DNA from: CAZUNO01 sp964621445 [NCBI: Candidatus Hadarchaeota archaeon]
GTDB taxonomy: Archaea; CAYQAE01; CAYVLA01
DNA: 27,186 nucleotides
Direction of reading: 5' to 3'
Assembly (NCBI GenBank): GCA_964621445.1
Contig: CAZUNO010000032.1
Coordinates: 1 to 27,186, forward strand
The notes under the pieces were generated by a model, which did not search any database, was not told the origin of the DNA, and was given only the letters and a program-made list of their open reading frames with translations. Both the position numbers and the translations under genes were made by a program. How positions within the stretch are numbered: position 1 is the first letter of the stretch; each line of letters starts with the position of its first letter. This document shows, piece by piece, positions 8,604 through 15,439 of the stretch.

Positions 8604-10748
8604 ATGATGAAGGATTTCTTCCAGGGCAGATACATCATTCTCTTCCAGGTGGGATGTCTTCTGCTATTGTACACGTCCGGGGCCTTCGTCCGGCTTGCTC
8701 CCATAGAGAATTGGGGAGTCTATGTAACGGCGGATGACCCGGTTCTACATGTGAGGCTAACTGAATATGTCCTGGAAAACGGTCACCTTCCACGGATGGA
8801 TGATCTGGCCTGGTATCCCTGGGGACAGAACTGGGAGACCACGCTCCCCAACTTCAGGTACTATCTCACCGCCGGAATCTACTGGTTATTCAACGCCATG
8901 GGGATGGGGCTAAGCCTTTATGATTTCTGCGTGTTTTTCCCGGCCTTCTTCGCTCCCCTTGCGGTTATTCCCATGTTTCTGGCCGTCCGCGAAATATGGG
9001 ACTGGAAATCAGGGCTTGTGGCCGCGGGGGTCCTGGTCGTTTCTTCGGGTTACCTAACCAGGACCATCGCCGGTTTCTACCGGCACGAGCATGTGGGTAT
9101 CCCCCTGCTTATTACCTGTATCTACTTTTTCGTGAAAGGGATGAGGGCCGATACCCGAAGGGAGAATTTGATATATTCCGTACTATCCGGGTTTACCCTG
9201 GTTTTTTTAACCGGGACCTGGTCTGGATTCCGATTCCTGCTGGACGGATTTGCCGTTTTCATCTTTTTCATGATGTTTACCAGGAGGTTGGACCGTGAGA
9301 TGCTGTACTGTTTCATCATTACCGATGGCCTGGCCCTAGCGTCGACCTTCTTCTGGCCAAACCTAGCAACTAGATTCTTTACCAAGACCGAATTCGCGGT
9401 CCCCCTTGTCATTATTATTAGCGCTCTTCTTTACGAATTCGTTCTAAAAAAGAGGGTGGATAGGAGAAGAATCCCCGTAATTACCGCCGGAATGACCCTG
9501 GTACTTTTCCTTGGAATGCTGGCCACGGTAAGTAATCTTCCGAGCGGGCGATATGAGGTGGTGGTAAACCCCCTTCGTCAGGCCCCTTCGGGAGATGTAT
9601 CCCAGACAGTGGCAGAGCACGCTGGCATGCGCCTAAGCTGGAGTAATGGTAATCTGGAGTGGCCGGCACTGAGTTCCTACGGGATTTTCCTCTTCCTGGT
9701 TCCCCTAGGGTTGATCCTCCCCTTCTACCAGCATTCCTCCGCACAGGACGCCAATCGTGATGTCCTATCATTGCTGGTTTTCTCAACGCTTCTCCTTTTC
9801 CTGGCCCTGGACCCATACCCGGCCCTGATGTGCTATGGACTGGTTTGGTTAGGGATGGCGGGTTTGTGGTATATAACCCCGGAGAAGAATCGACCAGGTA
9901 ACAGCGAGTTCCTGGTCATGCTATTTGCCCTTCTGGCAGCCTATTTCTTCAAGAACATGATCAGGTTGAACATTCTGTTCTCGGTGTTCGTGGCGGTTCA
10001 GTCCGGCCTATGCTTTTCATATGGGATCAGGTTCATAAACTCCAGATTCGGCAAATCGGAGGAGGAGGTTAGCAGTTCATCAAGAAGCCGGAGCTCGAGG
10101 AGGGCACGAAGGAAGAGCAAAAAGAAGAAGACGTCCAAGGGGCGGGATAATGTATTTACCGCGGAGATCGCTCTATCAGTAGCAATCGTTCTCCTGTTGC
10201 TGTGGCCGATTTCGGGTTCCTATAAAACCGCAAGGGGTTATCCCCTCGGTCTTCGGGAGGACTGGTTCAAGGCTCTTGATTGGCTGGAGGAGAATAGCCA
10301 GCCTGATGACGTGGTTATGTCCTGGTGGGATTACGGTTACTGGATACAGACCTACGCGGGAAGACCAACCATAGCGGATGGAGCAACCACCAACAGCACC
10401 CAGATTCGCAAAATTGCAAGGGCGTTCATCACCACCGAGTCGGCTGCGCACGATTTCTGTCTGGAGTACGATGTCAGATACATAGTGATTGATGTCTCCG
10501 ATGATTTCATAGGTGGAAAATGGACTGCTATGGCAGTTATCGCCAAACAGAATGTCGGAGACTACATGGCAGTGGATGAGAATGGCCAGACTATGATATT
10601 GGATAAGGGTCAAAGGTGCCCCCTGTTCAGGATGGCTTCCAGGGGCCTCCTGCAGCAGGAACTACCGCCTCTGGACGGTTTTGAATACAAAGTTTCCTTT
10701 TCCGGAGAAAGGGGCGGAAGGGTAATAATATACGAATTTTTAGGTTGA
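8604..10748 (+). CDS. Oligosaccharyltransferase AglB/STT3 paralog (copy 2)
   Basis: Second STT3-type oligosaccharyltransferase, 714 residues. It has about a dozen membrane helices, the acidic ADDP at 43-46 near the first loop, and WWDYGYW at 574-580 followed by the conserved DGATTN. It differs from copy 1 in two ways. In the loop where copy 1 has ADKE, the aligned stretch here is YRHEH (RTIAGFYRHEHVG), so the expected Asp of the second metal motif is not seen. A very basic, Ser-rich linker at about 485-518 (RSSRRARRKSKKKK) precedes the last membrane helix before the soluble domain. The sequences are clearly homologous but far apart, so this is an old duplication. It could be a second enzyme with another glycan or protein preference, or a catalytically altered partner. 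Confidence 0.9.
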   Translation: MMKDFFQGRYIILFQVGCLLLLYTSGAFVRLAPIENWGVYVTADDPVLHVRLTEYVLENGHLPRMDDLAWYPWGQNWETTLPNFRYYLTAGIYWLFNAMGMGLSLYDFCVFFPAFFAPLAVIPMFLAVREIWDWKSGLVAAGVLVVSSGYLTRTIAGFYRHEHVGIPLLITCIYFFVKGMRADTRRENLIYSVLSGFTLVFLTGTWSGFRFLLDGFAVFIFFMMFTRRLDREMLYCFIITDGLALASTFFWPNLATRFFTKTEFAVPLVIIISALLYEFVLKKRVDRRRIPVITAGMTLVLFLGMLATVSNLPSGRYEVVVNPLRQAPSGDVSQTVAEHAGMRLSWSNGNLEWPALSSYGIFLFLVPLGLILPFYQHSSAQDANRDVLSLLVFSTLLLFLALDPYPALMCYGLVWLGMAGLWYITPEKNRPGNSEFLVMLFALLAAYFFKNMIRLNILFSVFVAVQSGLCFSYGIRFINSRFGKSEEEVSSSSRSRSSRRARRKSKKKKTSKGRDNVFTAEIALSVAIVLLLLWPISGSYKTARGYPLGLREDWFKALDWLEENSQPDDVVMSWWDYGYWIQTYAGRPTIADGATTNSTQIRKIARAFITTESAAHDFCLEYDVRYIVIDVSDDFIGGKWTAMAVIAKQNVGDYMAVDENGQTMILDKGQRCPLFRMASRGLLQQELPPLDGFEYKVSFSGERGGRVIIYEFLG

Positions 10749-10864
10749 TCGTCCAGTTGCCGCTTTGAGAGGGTCGGGGGGCCATGAGATTTTTCCCCGG
10801 TTCCGGTCCATAGCTTGAGGGTCAGATAGATTCCATTAATTGAAAGCAACGCCAAAGATATGGA

Positions 10865-10895
10865 AAATGGAGATAAAAACAAGAAAAAAAAGCTA
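10865..10895 (-). terminator. T-rich terminator after the 10936-11523 gene
   Basis: On the minus strand the region reads as T8 (10891-10884), then CTTG, then T5. It starts about 45 nt downstream of the stop at 10936. A T-run of this kind is the usual intrinsic termination signal in Archaea and needs no hairpin. Confidence 0.55.
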
Positions 10896-10935
10896 AGCTA
10901 GCAAATTAGAAAAAGAGGAAGGGCGGTGAAGCCAA

Positions 10936-11523
10936 CTAGTCCAGCAGCTTCACCGTCAGCGTCCTATTGTCCAGGGAAACCGGGTCTTCGTTTGTGTACG
11001 CGTAGTACATCTTTACGTCGTAAGTGCTCTGGTTGGCTCCTTCAGGCAGCTGTGGGCACATTATGGTGACCCTTATTGCCCTCTGAGAGTCCAGCGTCGT
11101 GAATCTCCACTGATACTTGCCCTCTCGCTCGGTCCAGGTTTCATTCGCTTCGGTAAAGTCAATTTCTCCAAGTTCAAGGAGTATGGAGACCCCCTTGGCC
11201 TTTCCCTTTACCGGCTCGAATATCAGGTCAAGATTCTCTTTCTTCACCTGGTATGATGTCCACTTGCTTCTGTTGCCGCCGAATTCCTTGTACTCTTCTG
11301 GATACTCCATTATCCATTCCATGTGTCCCGTAACTTCCGGTTCGTAGAGCCACTTCGAAACCCAGTTGGTCTTGGTGAAGATTCCCCAAGCAGCAATCAA
11401 AAGCAGTATGATCGCCACTACAAGTATGCCAAGACGAATCTTCCTCCTAGTTGGGGATTCGACGTACCGCACTTCCTCCTCTTCGACTTCTGGCTCCTTA
11501 CTTTCTTCAGGTGCTTCAGCCAC
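10936..11523 (-). CDS. Unknown single-pass membrane protein
   Basis: Function not recognised. The 195-residue protein has a very acidic N-terminal tail (about residues 3-20, rich in Glu), then basic residues TRRKIR, then one membrane helix at about 31-50 (LGILVVAIILLLIAAWGI). About 145 residues follow that look like a beta-rich extracellular domain. The charge pattern puts the N-terminus inside. The soluble part has no Cys pair or catalytic motif I can name. It lies 12 nt downstream of a small two-helix membrane protein gene on the same strand, so they probably form an operon. Confidence 0.7.
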   Translation of the reverse strand: MAEAPEESKEPEVEEEEVRYVESPTRRKIRLGILVVAIILLLIAAWGIFTKTNWVSKWLYEPEVTGHMEWIMEYPEEYKEFGGNRSKWTSYQVKKENLDLIFEPVKGKAKGVSILLELGEIDFTEANETWTEREGKYQWRFTTLDSQRAIRVTIMCPQLPEGANQSTYDVKMYYAYTNEDPVSLDNRTLTVKLLD

Positions 11524-11535
11524 TCACAAACCTCC

Positions 11536-11823
11536 TCAGGAAATTCTCCTCCTTAAACCGACAATACAAAGGATGAGACCTGCAAAAATCATGATGAACA
11601 TAAGTAGCGATGTCACATCCGTGGATGCCGTTGGATTGAACATGGTAGCCATGCCGACAACCGCTCCTATGCACATTAGACCTATTCCGGCTAGGAATAC
11701 TGGTCCACCTTTTCTAGCTATGAGAACTCCTCCTGGGGGATACGGTTTTGAGAGGAAGCCAAATGGCTTATAAAGGTTATTGTGTCGACGCGGGAGAAGG
11801 GGGCTATCGGTGGCATCAATCAT
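11536..11823 (-). CDS. Small two-helix membrane protein, unknown
   Basis: A 95-residue protein of unknown function. It has a soluble N-terminus of about 35 residues (with PPGG near residue 29) and two membrane helices, about 40-60 (GPVFLAGIGLMCIGAVVGMA) and 70-90 (TSLLMFIMIFAGLILCIVGL), ending in a basic RRR. ATG 11823 is the given start. It precedes the single-pass protein gene with a 12-nt gap and lies 49 nt downstream of the tRNA-Trp gene on the same strand. The T-run after the tRNA probably separates the transcripts. Confidence 0.65.
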   Translation of the reverse strand: MIDATDSPLLPRRHNNLYKPFGFLSKPYPPGGVLIARKGGPVFLAGIGLMCIGAVVGMATMFNPTASTDVTSLLMFIMIFAGLILCIVGLRRRIS

Positions 11824-11864
11824 ACAGTATGGTTAAAACTGCATTTAGATAAAGGAGTTAATGG

Positions 11865-11869
11865 AAAAA
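11865..11869 (-). terminator. T-run after the tRNA-Trp gene
   Basis: On the minus strand five T residues follow within 4-8 nt of the predicted tRNA 3' end at 11873. This fits termination of a single tRNA transcript. Confidence 0.45.
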
Positions 11870-11886
11870 GGATGGGGCCACAGGGA

Positions 11887-11909
11887 TTTTCGTCAGGTCC
11901 AGACCCGAT
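11887..11909 (-). other. T-loop intron of tRNA-Trp with canonical bulge-helix-bulge
   Basis: Read 5' to 3' on the minus strand: T-stem CAGGG, central 4-bp helix TTCG, 5' bulge AAA, inner stem TCGGG, loop TCTGGA, CCTGA, then CGAA completing the central helix, 3' bulge AAT, T-stem CCCTG. All 5 T-stem pairs, all 4 central pairs and 5 inner pairs (one G-U) form. Both bulges are 3 nt and lie on opposite strands, which is the exact substrate form of the archaeal splicing endonuclease. Cutting after the second base of each bulge leaves the loop TTCGAAT. Confidence 0.88.
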
Positions 11910-11930
11910 TTCGAACCCTGGTCGGTGGGT

Positions 11931-11989
11931 TTCTTCCGAGACCCTCCGTTGCTCATCGGCTCATTGCCTCGCCGCTCCGGAGTCTAAGA
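11931..11989 (-). other. Anticodon-loop intron (37/38) of tRNA-Trp
   Basis: A 59-nt intron at the standard archaeal site, between G37 (11990) and A38 (11930). The splice motif is relaxed: C32-T33-C34-C35 faces GAAG (11936-11933) with one C-A mismatch, and the bulges are AGT and AAA. The body forms a stem from AGA and CTCCG paired with CGGAG and TCT (GG bulged). The archaeal tRNA-Trp intron is classically a box C/D methylation guide. No clean RTGATGA or CTGA box is present here, but a kink-turn-like element lies at 11972-11951. Confidence 0.75.
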
Positions 11990-12005
11990 CTGGAGCCCAC
12001 TATGG

Positions 12006-12021
12006 TTCCGGGGTGAATCCT
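12006..12021 (-). other. D-loop intron of tRNA-Trp
   Basis: The 16-nt AGGATTCACCCCGGAA must be absent from the mature tRNA for the D-arm to have normal size. A relaxed splice motif is visible: CCGG (12027-12024), bulge TAA, a short GG/CC inner stem with loop ATTCA, CCGG (12011-12008), bulge AAC. Cutting after the second base of each bulge joins A21 to C22. The inner stem has only 2 bp, so the boundaries are less certain than for the T-loop intron. Confidence 0.7.
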
Positions 12022-12067
12022 TACCGGACTACACCATGGCCCCTTGAATAGGTCCGGAGGCTGAGAT

Positions 12068-12078
12068 CAATAAATATC
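12068..12078 (-). promoter_or_regulatory. TATA box of the tRNA-Trp gene
   Basis: On the minus strand GATATTTATTG is centred about 30 nt upstream of the tRNA 5' end at 12043, preceded by a purine-rich GAAAA that could serve as a BRE. This matches a normal archaeal tRNA promoter. Confidence 0.6.
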
Positions 12079-12103
12079 TTTTCGGGTTAAGAATGCATCA
12101 ATC

Positions 12104-13303
12104 TTAGCGTTTTTCCCGGTCTTCCACTCGACTTCTCGGTTGAATCAATGAACCGGGAGCTATCTTAGCTCCTTCTCCGATGATGGATTCATCTCCCACC
12201 ACCGGGCCCATTCTCTCCCTTCCCGAGTTTCTCCATTCCCCCTTTATCCTCATCCGAATTTCCTTTTCGGAGTCGTTCTCTCCCATCAAATGGGCATTTG
12301 GTTTCACCAAGCACCCGGAGCCAAGAATACAACATAGGAGATCGCACGAGGATTGAATTTCACATTCATCCATGATGACGGATCCCTGGACCTTGCTGCC
12401 GGAAATAATAACCCCATCAGCAATGGATGTGAAGGGACCGATACGGGAGGGCCCCTCGATCCGACAGCCTTCACCTATGGCGCATGGCCCCTGGAGCTCG
12501 ACCTCCTTACCAACAAGTGTTCCTTTCCCCACGGATACCTTTCCCTCCAACGTTCCGAGAACTCTTGCTGACGGGTCGATATTCCCCCGGTTCTTCCTTA
12601 GAAACTTCTCATTAAGGTCGAGTATGTCCCAGGGCTTTCCTAATTCAACCCATTCCTCTACCTCATAGCAACGAACCATATCTCCCGAATCTATAAGGTC
12701 CTGAAGGGTGTCGGTTATCTCAATTTCATTTCTAATGCGGTTTGGTGGGGTATTTTCTATCCTGTCGAAGATGTCCCTATCGAAGATATAGGTCCCAACA
12801 TTGGCCATGTTGGAAGGGGGGTCCGGTGGTTTTTCCATGACCCTGGTTACATAATCCCCCTGGAGTTCAAAGATTCCATAGTCCCTCGGATTTGGGACCT
12901 TCTTGGCAGCCACGCTTACCGTGTCCGAACCCAGCATTTTTCCCAGGCTCTGGTTATCTATGAGAACGTCTCCATTTAGAACCAGGAACATGCCATCCAC
13001 CGCCCCTTTGGCGGACCTGATGGCATCGGCGGTTCCTCTGGCCTCCCGCTGTAACCGGGTTTCTATATCCATGTCTAACCCCCGAAGTCCATCCAGCCAG
13101 TCACCTATTTCCTGGCTCATGTAGCCCACTATTATGACGGCTTTATCTATACCCAGATTCTCCAGTTGGTCCAGTTGGTACCGGAGAAATGGTCGGTTCA
13201 TGATTGGTATGAGTACCTTGGGTCTGGTCAGTGTCAAGGGTCGGAGACGTGTTCCCTCTCCAGCGGCGAGGATAACTGCCTCCGCTATATCGGATATCGG
13301 CAT
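12104..13303 (-). CDS. Sugar-1-phosphate nucleotidylyltransferase with left-handed beta-helix domain
   Basis: Predicted enzyme that makes an NDP-sugar from sugar-1-phosphate and NTP. The 399-residue protein has an N-terminal Rossmann-like nucleotidyltransferase domain (about 1-230) with the signature LAAGEGTRLRPLTLTRPK at residues 12-29 and the metal Asp in LNGDVLI near 108-114. A C-terminal hexapeptide-repeat beta-helix (about 245-390) has repeats such as GKGTLV, GEGCRI and GEGAKI. This two-domain form is shared by archaeal glucose-1-phosphate thymidylyltransferase-like proteins and by bifunctional GlmU-type enzymes (GlcNAc-1-P uridylyltransferase plus GlcN-1-P acetyltransferase). Which activity applies cannot be decided here. 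It likely supplies donors for the glycosyltransferases of the window. It is divergent from rtcA across only 41 bp, so the promoters overlap. Confidence 0.87.
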   Translation of the reverse strand: MPISDIAEAVILAAGEGTRLRPLTLTRPKVLIPIMNRPFLRYQLDQLENLGIDKAVIIVGYMSQEIGDWLDGLRGLDMDIETRLQREARGTADAIRSAKGAVDGMFLVLNGDVLIDNQSLGKMLGSDTVSVAAKKVPNPRDYGIFELQGDYVTRVMEKPPDPPSNMANVGTYIFDRDIFDRIENTPPNRIRNEIEITDTLQDLIDSGDMVRCYEVEEWVELGKPWDILDLNEKFLRKNRGNIDPSARVLGTLEGKVSVGKGTLVGKEVELQGPCAIGEGCRIEGPSRIGPFTSIADGVIISGSKVQGSVIMDECEIQSSCDLLCCILGSGCLVKPNAHLMGENDSEKEIRMRIKGEWRNSGRERMGPVVGDESIIGEGAKIAPGSLIQPRSRVEDREKR

Positions 13304-13344
13304 TCCTGGTCAAAGTTTTATCCCCATGTTTTCAAATATCTTCC

Positions 13345-14403
13345 GTGTCCAAATTAAACTCGGTACGTATAGATGGCAGGTATGGAGAGGGCGGCGGGAG
13401 CATACTGCGTCTGGCCGTTGCCATGTCGGCGGTAACCGGCAAACCGGTTACGGTGAATGATATCAGGAGGAACCGTCCAAGGCCTGGCCTGGCCCCTCAG
13501 CACCTCAATGGTTTAAAGGCCATGGCCAGCCTCTTCGGCGCACGCACCAAGGGTATGGAGTTGGGTTCGACCACAATTGAATTCGATCCCCGGGAACCGA
13601 GGCATAAGGGGCTCTCGGTTGATGTGGGCACGGCTGGGAGCACGGGGCTCATACTTCAGATCCTGATGATCGTCCTTCCCTTCATCGATGGAGGGATGGA
13701 GATTTCCCTGAAAGGCGGCACCCATGTCAGGTGGTCGCCAAATATCGATTATATCGACCACGTAACAATCCCTCTGCTCGAGAAGATGGGGTATGAGGCA
13801 TCCTTATCGATGAGGAAACCTGGGTATTATCCCAAGGGAGGGGGCCAGGTGATTTTTCATTCCCGGCCCTGCGCTCCCCTCAAGGCCATCGATCTTGAGT
13901 CCTTTGGGAGCATAGAGTCCATGGAGGGAGTATCCAGGGCCTCCAACCTTCCGTCCCACGTGCCCAGGAGACAGGCTGAGTCGGCTTCCAGTTCGCTGTC
14001 GATCTCGGGTGAACCCCAAATAGATGTGGTCACCGAGGATGCCTTTTGTCCCGGCAGTGCCATAACTCTATGGGGCTCCACCAGCACCGGCTGCATTTTG
14101 GGTTCATCGGCGCTGGGGGAGAAGGGCAAGCCTGCGGAGAAGGTAGGACGGGAAGCGGCCGAGGAGATGAACGATTACATTCAAAATGGGTCGCCAGTGG
14201 ACCATTATGCCCTGGACCAATTACTTCCCTACGCGGCCTTGGCCAAGGGAAGGTCGGTCCTAAGGTCATCAAAGCTGACAAAGCATGCCATTACTAACAT
14301 ATATGTGGTACAGGAGTTCCTGGACCTCTCGTTTGAGGTTGAGGGCCAGGAAGGAAGGGAGTGTATGATCGCAGTAAAGGGAGCCGGACTGGAGGGTATC
14401 TAA
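13345..14403 (+). CDS. rtcA: RNA 3'-terminal phosphate cyclase
   Basis: Converts an RNA 3'-phosphate to a 2',3'-cyclic phosphate using ATP, through a covalent histidine-AMP intermediate. The 352-residue protein has the N-terminal [15 protein letters not shown] (residues 8-22), the [11 protein letters not shown] block (44-54), the GSTGLILQ block (97-104), and the C-terminal [10 protein letters not shown] and KHAITNI motifs. His314 in the last motif matches the adenylated histidine of known RtcA enzymes. The length is usual for the archaeal type. Start is GTG 13345, with no evident ribosome-binding site. It is first in a tight plus-strand run with purE (1-nt gap) and rlmE (3-nt gap). Its role in Archaea is RNA repair or end-processing; a link to tRNA intron ends is possible but speculative. 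Confidence 0.93.
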   Translation: MSKLNSVRIDGRYGEGGGSILRLAVAMSAVTGKPVTVNDIRRNRPRPGLAPQHLNGLKAMASLFGARTKGMELGSTTIEFDPREPRHKGLSVDVGTAGSTGLILQILMIVLPFIDGGMEISLKGGTHVRWSPNIDYIDHVTIPLLEKMGYEASLSMRKPGYYPKGGGQVIFHSRPCAPLKAIDLESFGSIESMEGVSRASNLPSHVPRRQAESASSSLSISGEPQIDVVTEDAFCPGSAITLWGSTSTGCILGSSALGEKGKPAEKVGREAAEEMNDYIQNGSPVDHYALDQLLPYAALAKGRSVLRSSKLTKHAITNIYVVQEFLDLSFEVEGQEGRECMIAVKGAGLEGI

Positions 14404-14404
14404 A

Positions 14405-14830
14405 ATGAGCGATGTTTGTATATTGATGGGAAGCGAATCGGATAGAGAGATAGCAGATAAGGCCACCAGGATTCTTAAGGAACTGGGCATCGACCACGTG
14501 GTGTACGTCGCCTCCGCCCACAGAAATCCGGAAAAGGTGGAAGGTATAATCCAAGAGACCGATGCCGAAATTTTCATTGCCATAGCCGGTTTGGCGGCTC
14601 ACCTGCCGGGGTTCATTGCCAGCCGGACCACCAGGCCGGTAATCGGGGTCCCGGTCTCCGCCAAGTTGGGTGGACTTGACTCACTTCTGTCGATTGTCCA
14701 GATGCCCAACGGCGTCCCCGTGGCTACCGTGGGCATCGATAGGGGTGATAATGCCGCGCTGATGGCGGCCTCGATACTGGCGCTGCGGGACGAGGATCTT
14801 TCTGGTAAGCTGCAAGCAAGGAGAAAATAA
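14405..14830 (+). CDS. purE: PurE, phosphoribosylaminoimidazole carboxylase/mutase subunit
   Basis: Purine synthesis enzyme that forms CAIR, either from N5-CAIR (class I mutase) or from AIR and CO2 (class II). The 141-residue protein starts with [12 protein letters not shown] (residues 6-17), has the active-site ASAHRNP at 36-42, then GLAAHLPG, a proline-rich PVIGVPV, and [17 protein letters not shown], all standard PurE blocks. It is slightly shorter than the usual 155-165 residues. The middle gene of rtcA-purE-rlmE, it starts 2 nt after the rtcA stop, so translation is probably coupled. No purK is in the window; class is therefore not assigned. Confidence 0.93.
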   Translation: MSDVCILMGSESDREIADKATRILKELGIDHVVYVASAHRNPEKVEGIIQETDAEIFIAIAGLAAHLPGFIASRTTRPVIGVPVSAKLGGLDSLLSIVQMPNGVPVATVGIDRGDNAALMAASILALRDEDLSGKLQARRK

Positions 14831-14833
14831 GCG

Positions 14834-15439
14834 TTGTCAAAATGGACCAGGAAGAGGAAGAGAGAGAAGTATTACCGGAAGGCCAAAAAGGGAGGCTACA
14901 GATCCAGGTCCTCCTACAAGCTACTGCAGCTGGACAGGAAACATCACCTTATCCGTGAGGGTGACCGGGTTCTTGACGTGGGCTGTGCCCCTGGGGGATG
15001 GTCCCAGGCAGCTAGGAAGCGAGTTGGGCCAGAAGGAATGGTCGTGGGCGTCGATCTGGAGAGAACACGCCCGCTGGAATACGATAACGTTGCCTTTATT
15101 AAGGGGGATATCCTCGCTGAGGAAACACTTGAGGTCATCAGGTCAATTTCACCCGAGTTTGAGGTCCTGGTTTCCGATGCTTCCCCGAAAATCACCGGCA
15201 TCTGGAGCCGGGACCACCTCCTGTCCGTGGACCTTGCACGCCGTGTTCTGGAGATCTGTGATCAACTATTGGTTGAGGGAGGAAATATGATGGTTAAGGT
15301 TTTCCAGGGGAATGAACTAAAGTCCTTCGAGGAAGATATGAAGGGGAATTTCAGCTTCTGCAAGAGATCGAAGCCGGACGCCTCAAGGGATAGGAGTTCA
15401 GAGATCTATCTGGTGGGAAAGGGGTTCTCCAGGCCCTAG
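14834..15439 (+). CDS. rlmE: RlmE/FtsJ-type rRNA 2'-O-methyltransferase
   Basis: SAM-dependent 2'-O-methyltransferase expected to modify the large-subunit rRNA A-loop uridine. The 201-residue protein has a basic N-terminus (SKWTRKRKREKYYRKAKK) for RNA binding, the SAM motif DVGCAPGGWSQ at 48-58, SDASP at 114-118, VKVFQG at 154-159 and SSEIYLV at 188-194. The catalytic tetrad is therefore Lys29, Asp115, Lys155 and Glu190. Start is TTG 14834. Its stop overlaps by 4 bp the 3' end of the convergent NcsA-like gene. There is no C-terminal TRAM domain, unlike some archaeal members. Confidence 0.92.
   Translation: MSKWTRKRKREKYYRKAKKGGYRSRSSYKLLQLDRKHHLIREGDRVLDVGCAPGGWSQAARKRVGPEGMVVGVDLERTRPLEYDNVAFIKGDILAEETLEVIRSISPEFEVLVSDASPKITGIWSRDHLLSVDLARRVLEICDQLLVEGGNMMVKVFQGNELKSFEEDMKGNFSFCKRSKPDASRDRSSEIYLVGKGFSRP

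Larger units (their letters stand above)
11873..12043 (-). tRNA. tRNA-Trp (CCA) interrupted by three introns
   Basis: The gene spans 171 nt on the minus strand. The acceptor stem is GGGGCCA (12043-12037) with TGGCCCC (11880-11874) and discriminator A 11873; CCA is not encoded. The anticodon stem is GTGGG (12000-11996) with CCCAC (11929-11925). The loop carries CT-CCA-G, so the anticodon is CCA (11993-11991). The T-stem is CAGGG (11920-11916) with CCCTG (11885-11881). A normal cloverleaf needs three introns removed: D-loop 12021-12006 (16 nt), anticodon loop at the standard 37/38 site 11989-11931 (59 nt) and T-loop 11909-11887 (23 nt). Exactly 73 nt then remain, with G18G19, a G15-C48 Levitt pair, a 4-nt variable region and the T-loop TTCGAAT. 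The D-stem is GTGT paired to CCAT with a 13-22 mismatch and a G-U, like other archaeal GTGTAG-type D-arms. tRNA identity is firm; exact D-loop cut sites are less so. Confidence 0.9.

Noticed and set aside
10176-10613. Minus-strand open frame of 145 codons.
   Set aside because: It is antisense to the soluble domain of the second AglB, including WWDYG, and reads as a shadow.
11931-11989. Standard box C/D guide RNA in the tRNA-Trp intron.
   Set aside because: No RTGATGA or CTGA box matches well; the best candidates miss two positions. Only a kink-turn-like fold is reported.
11972-12012. A tRNA-Leu(TAG) reading: CCGGA and TCCGG could pair around the 7-nt loop CTTAGAC.
   Set aside because: It would leave 18 nt unexplained between stem and loop with no splice motif, and would strand GTGGG/CCCAC and the CTCCAG loop. 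The Trp reading gives exactly 73 nt with all stems paired.
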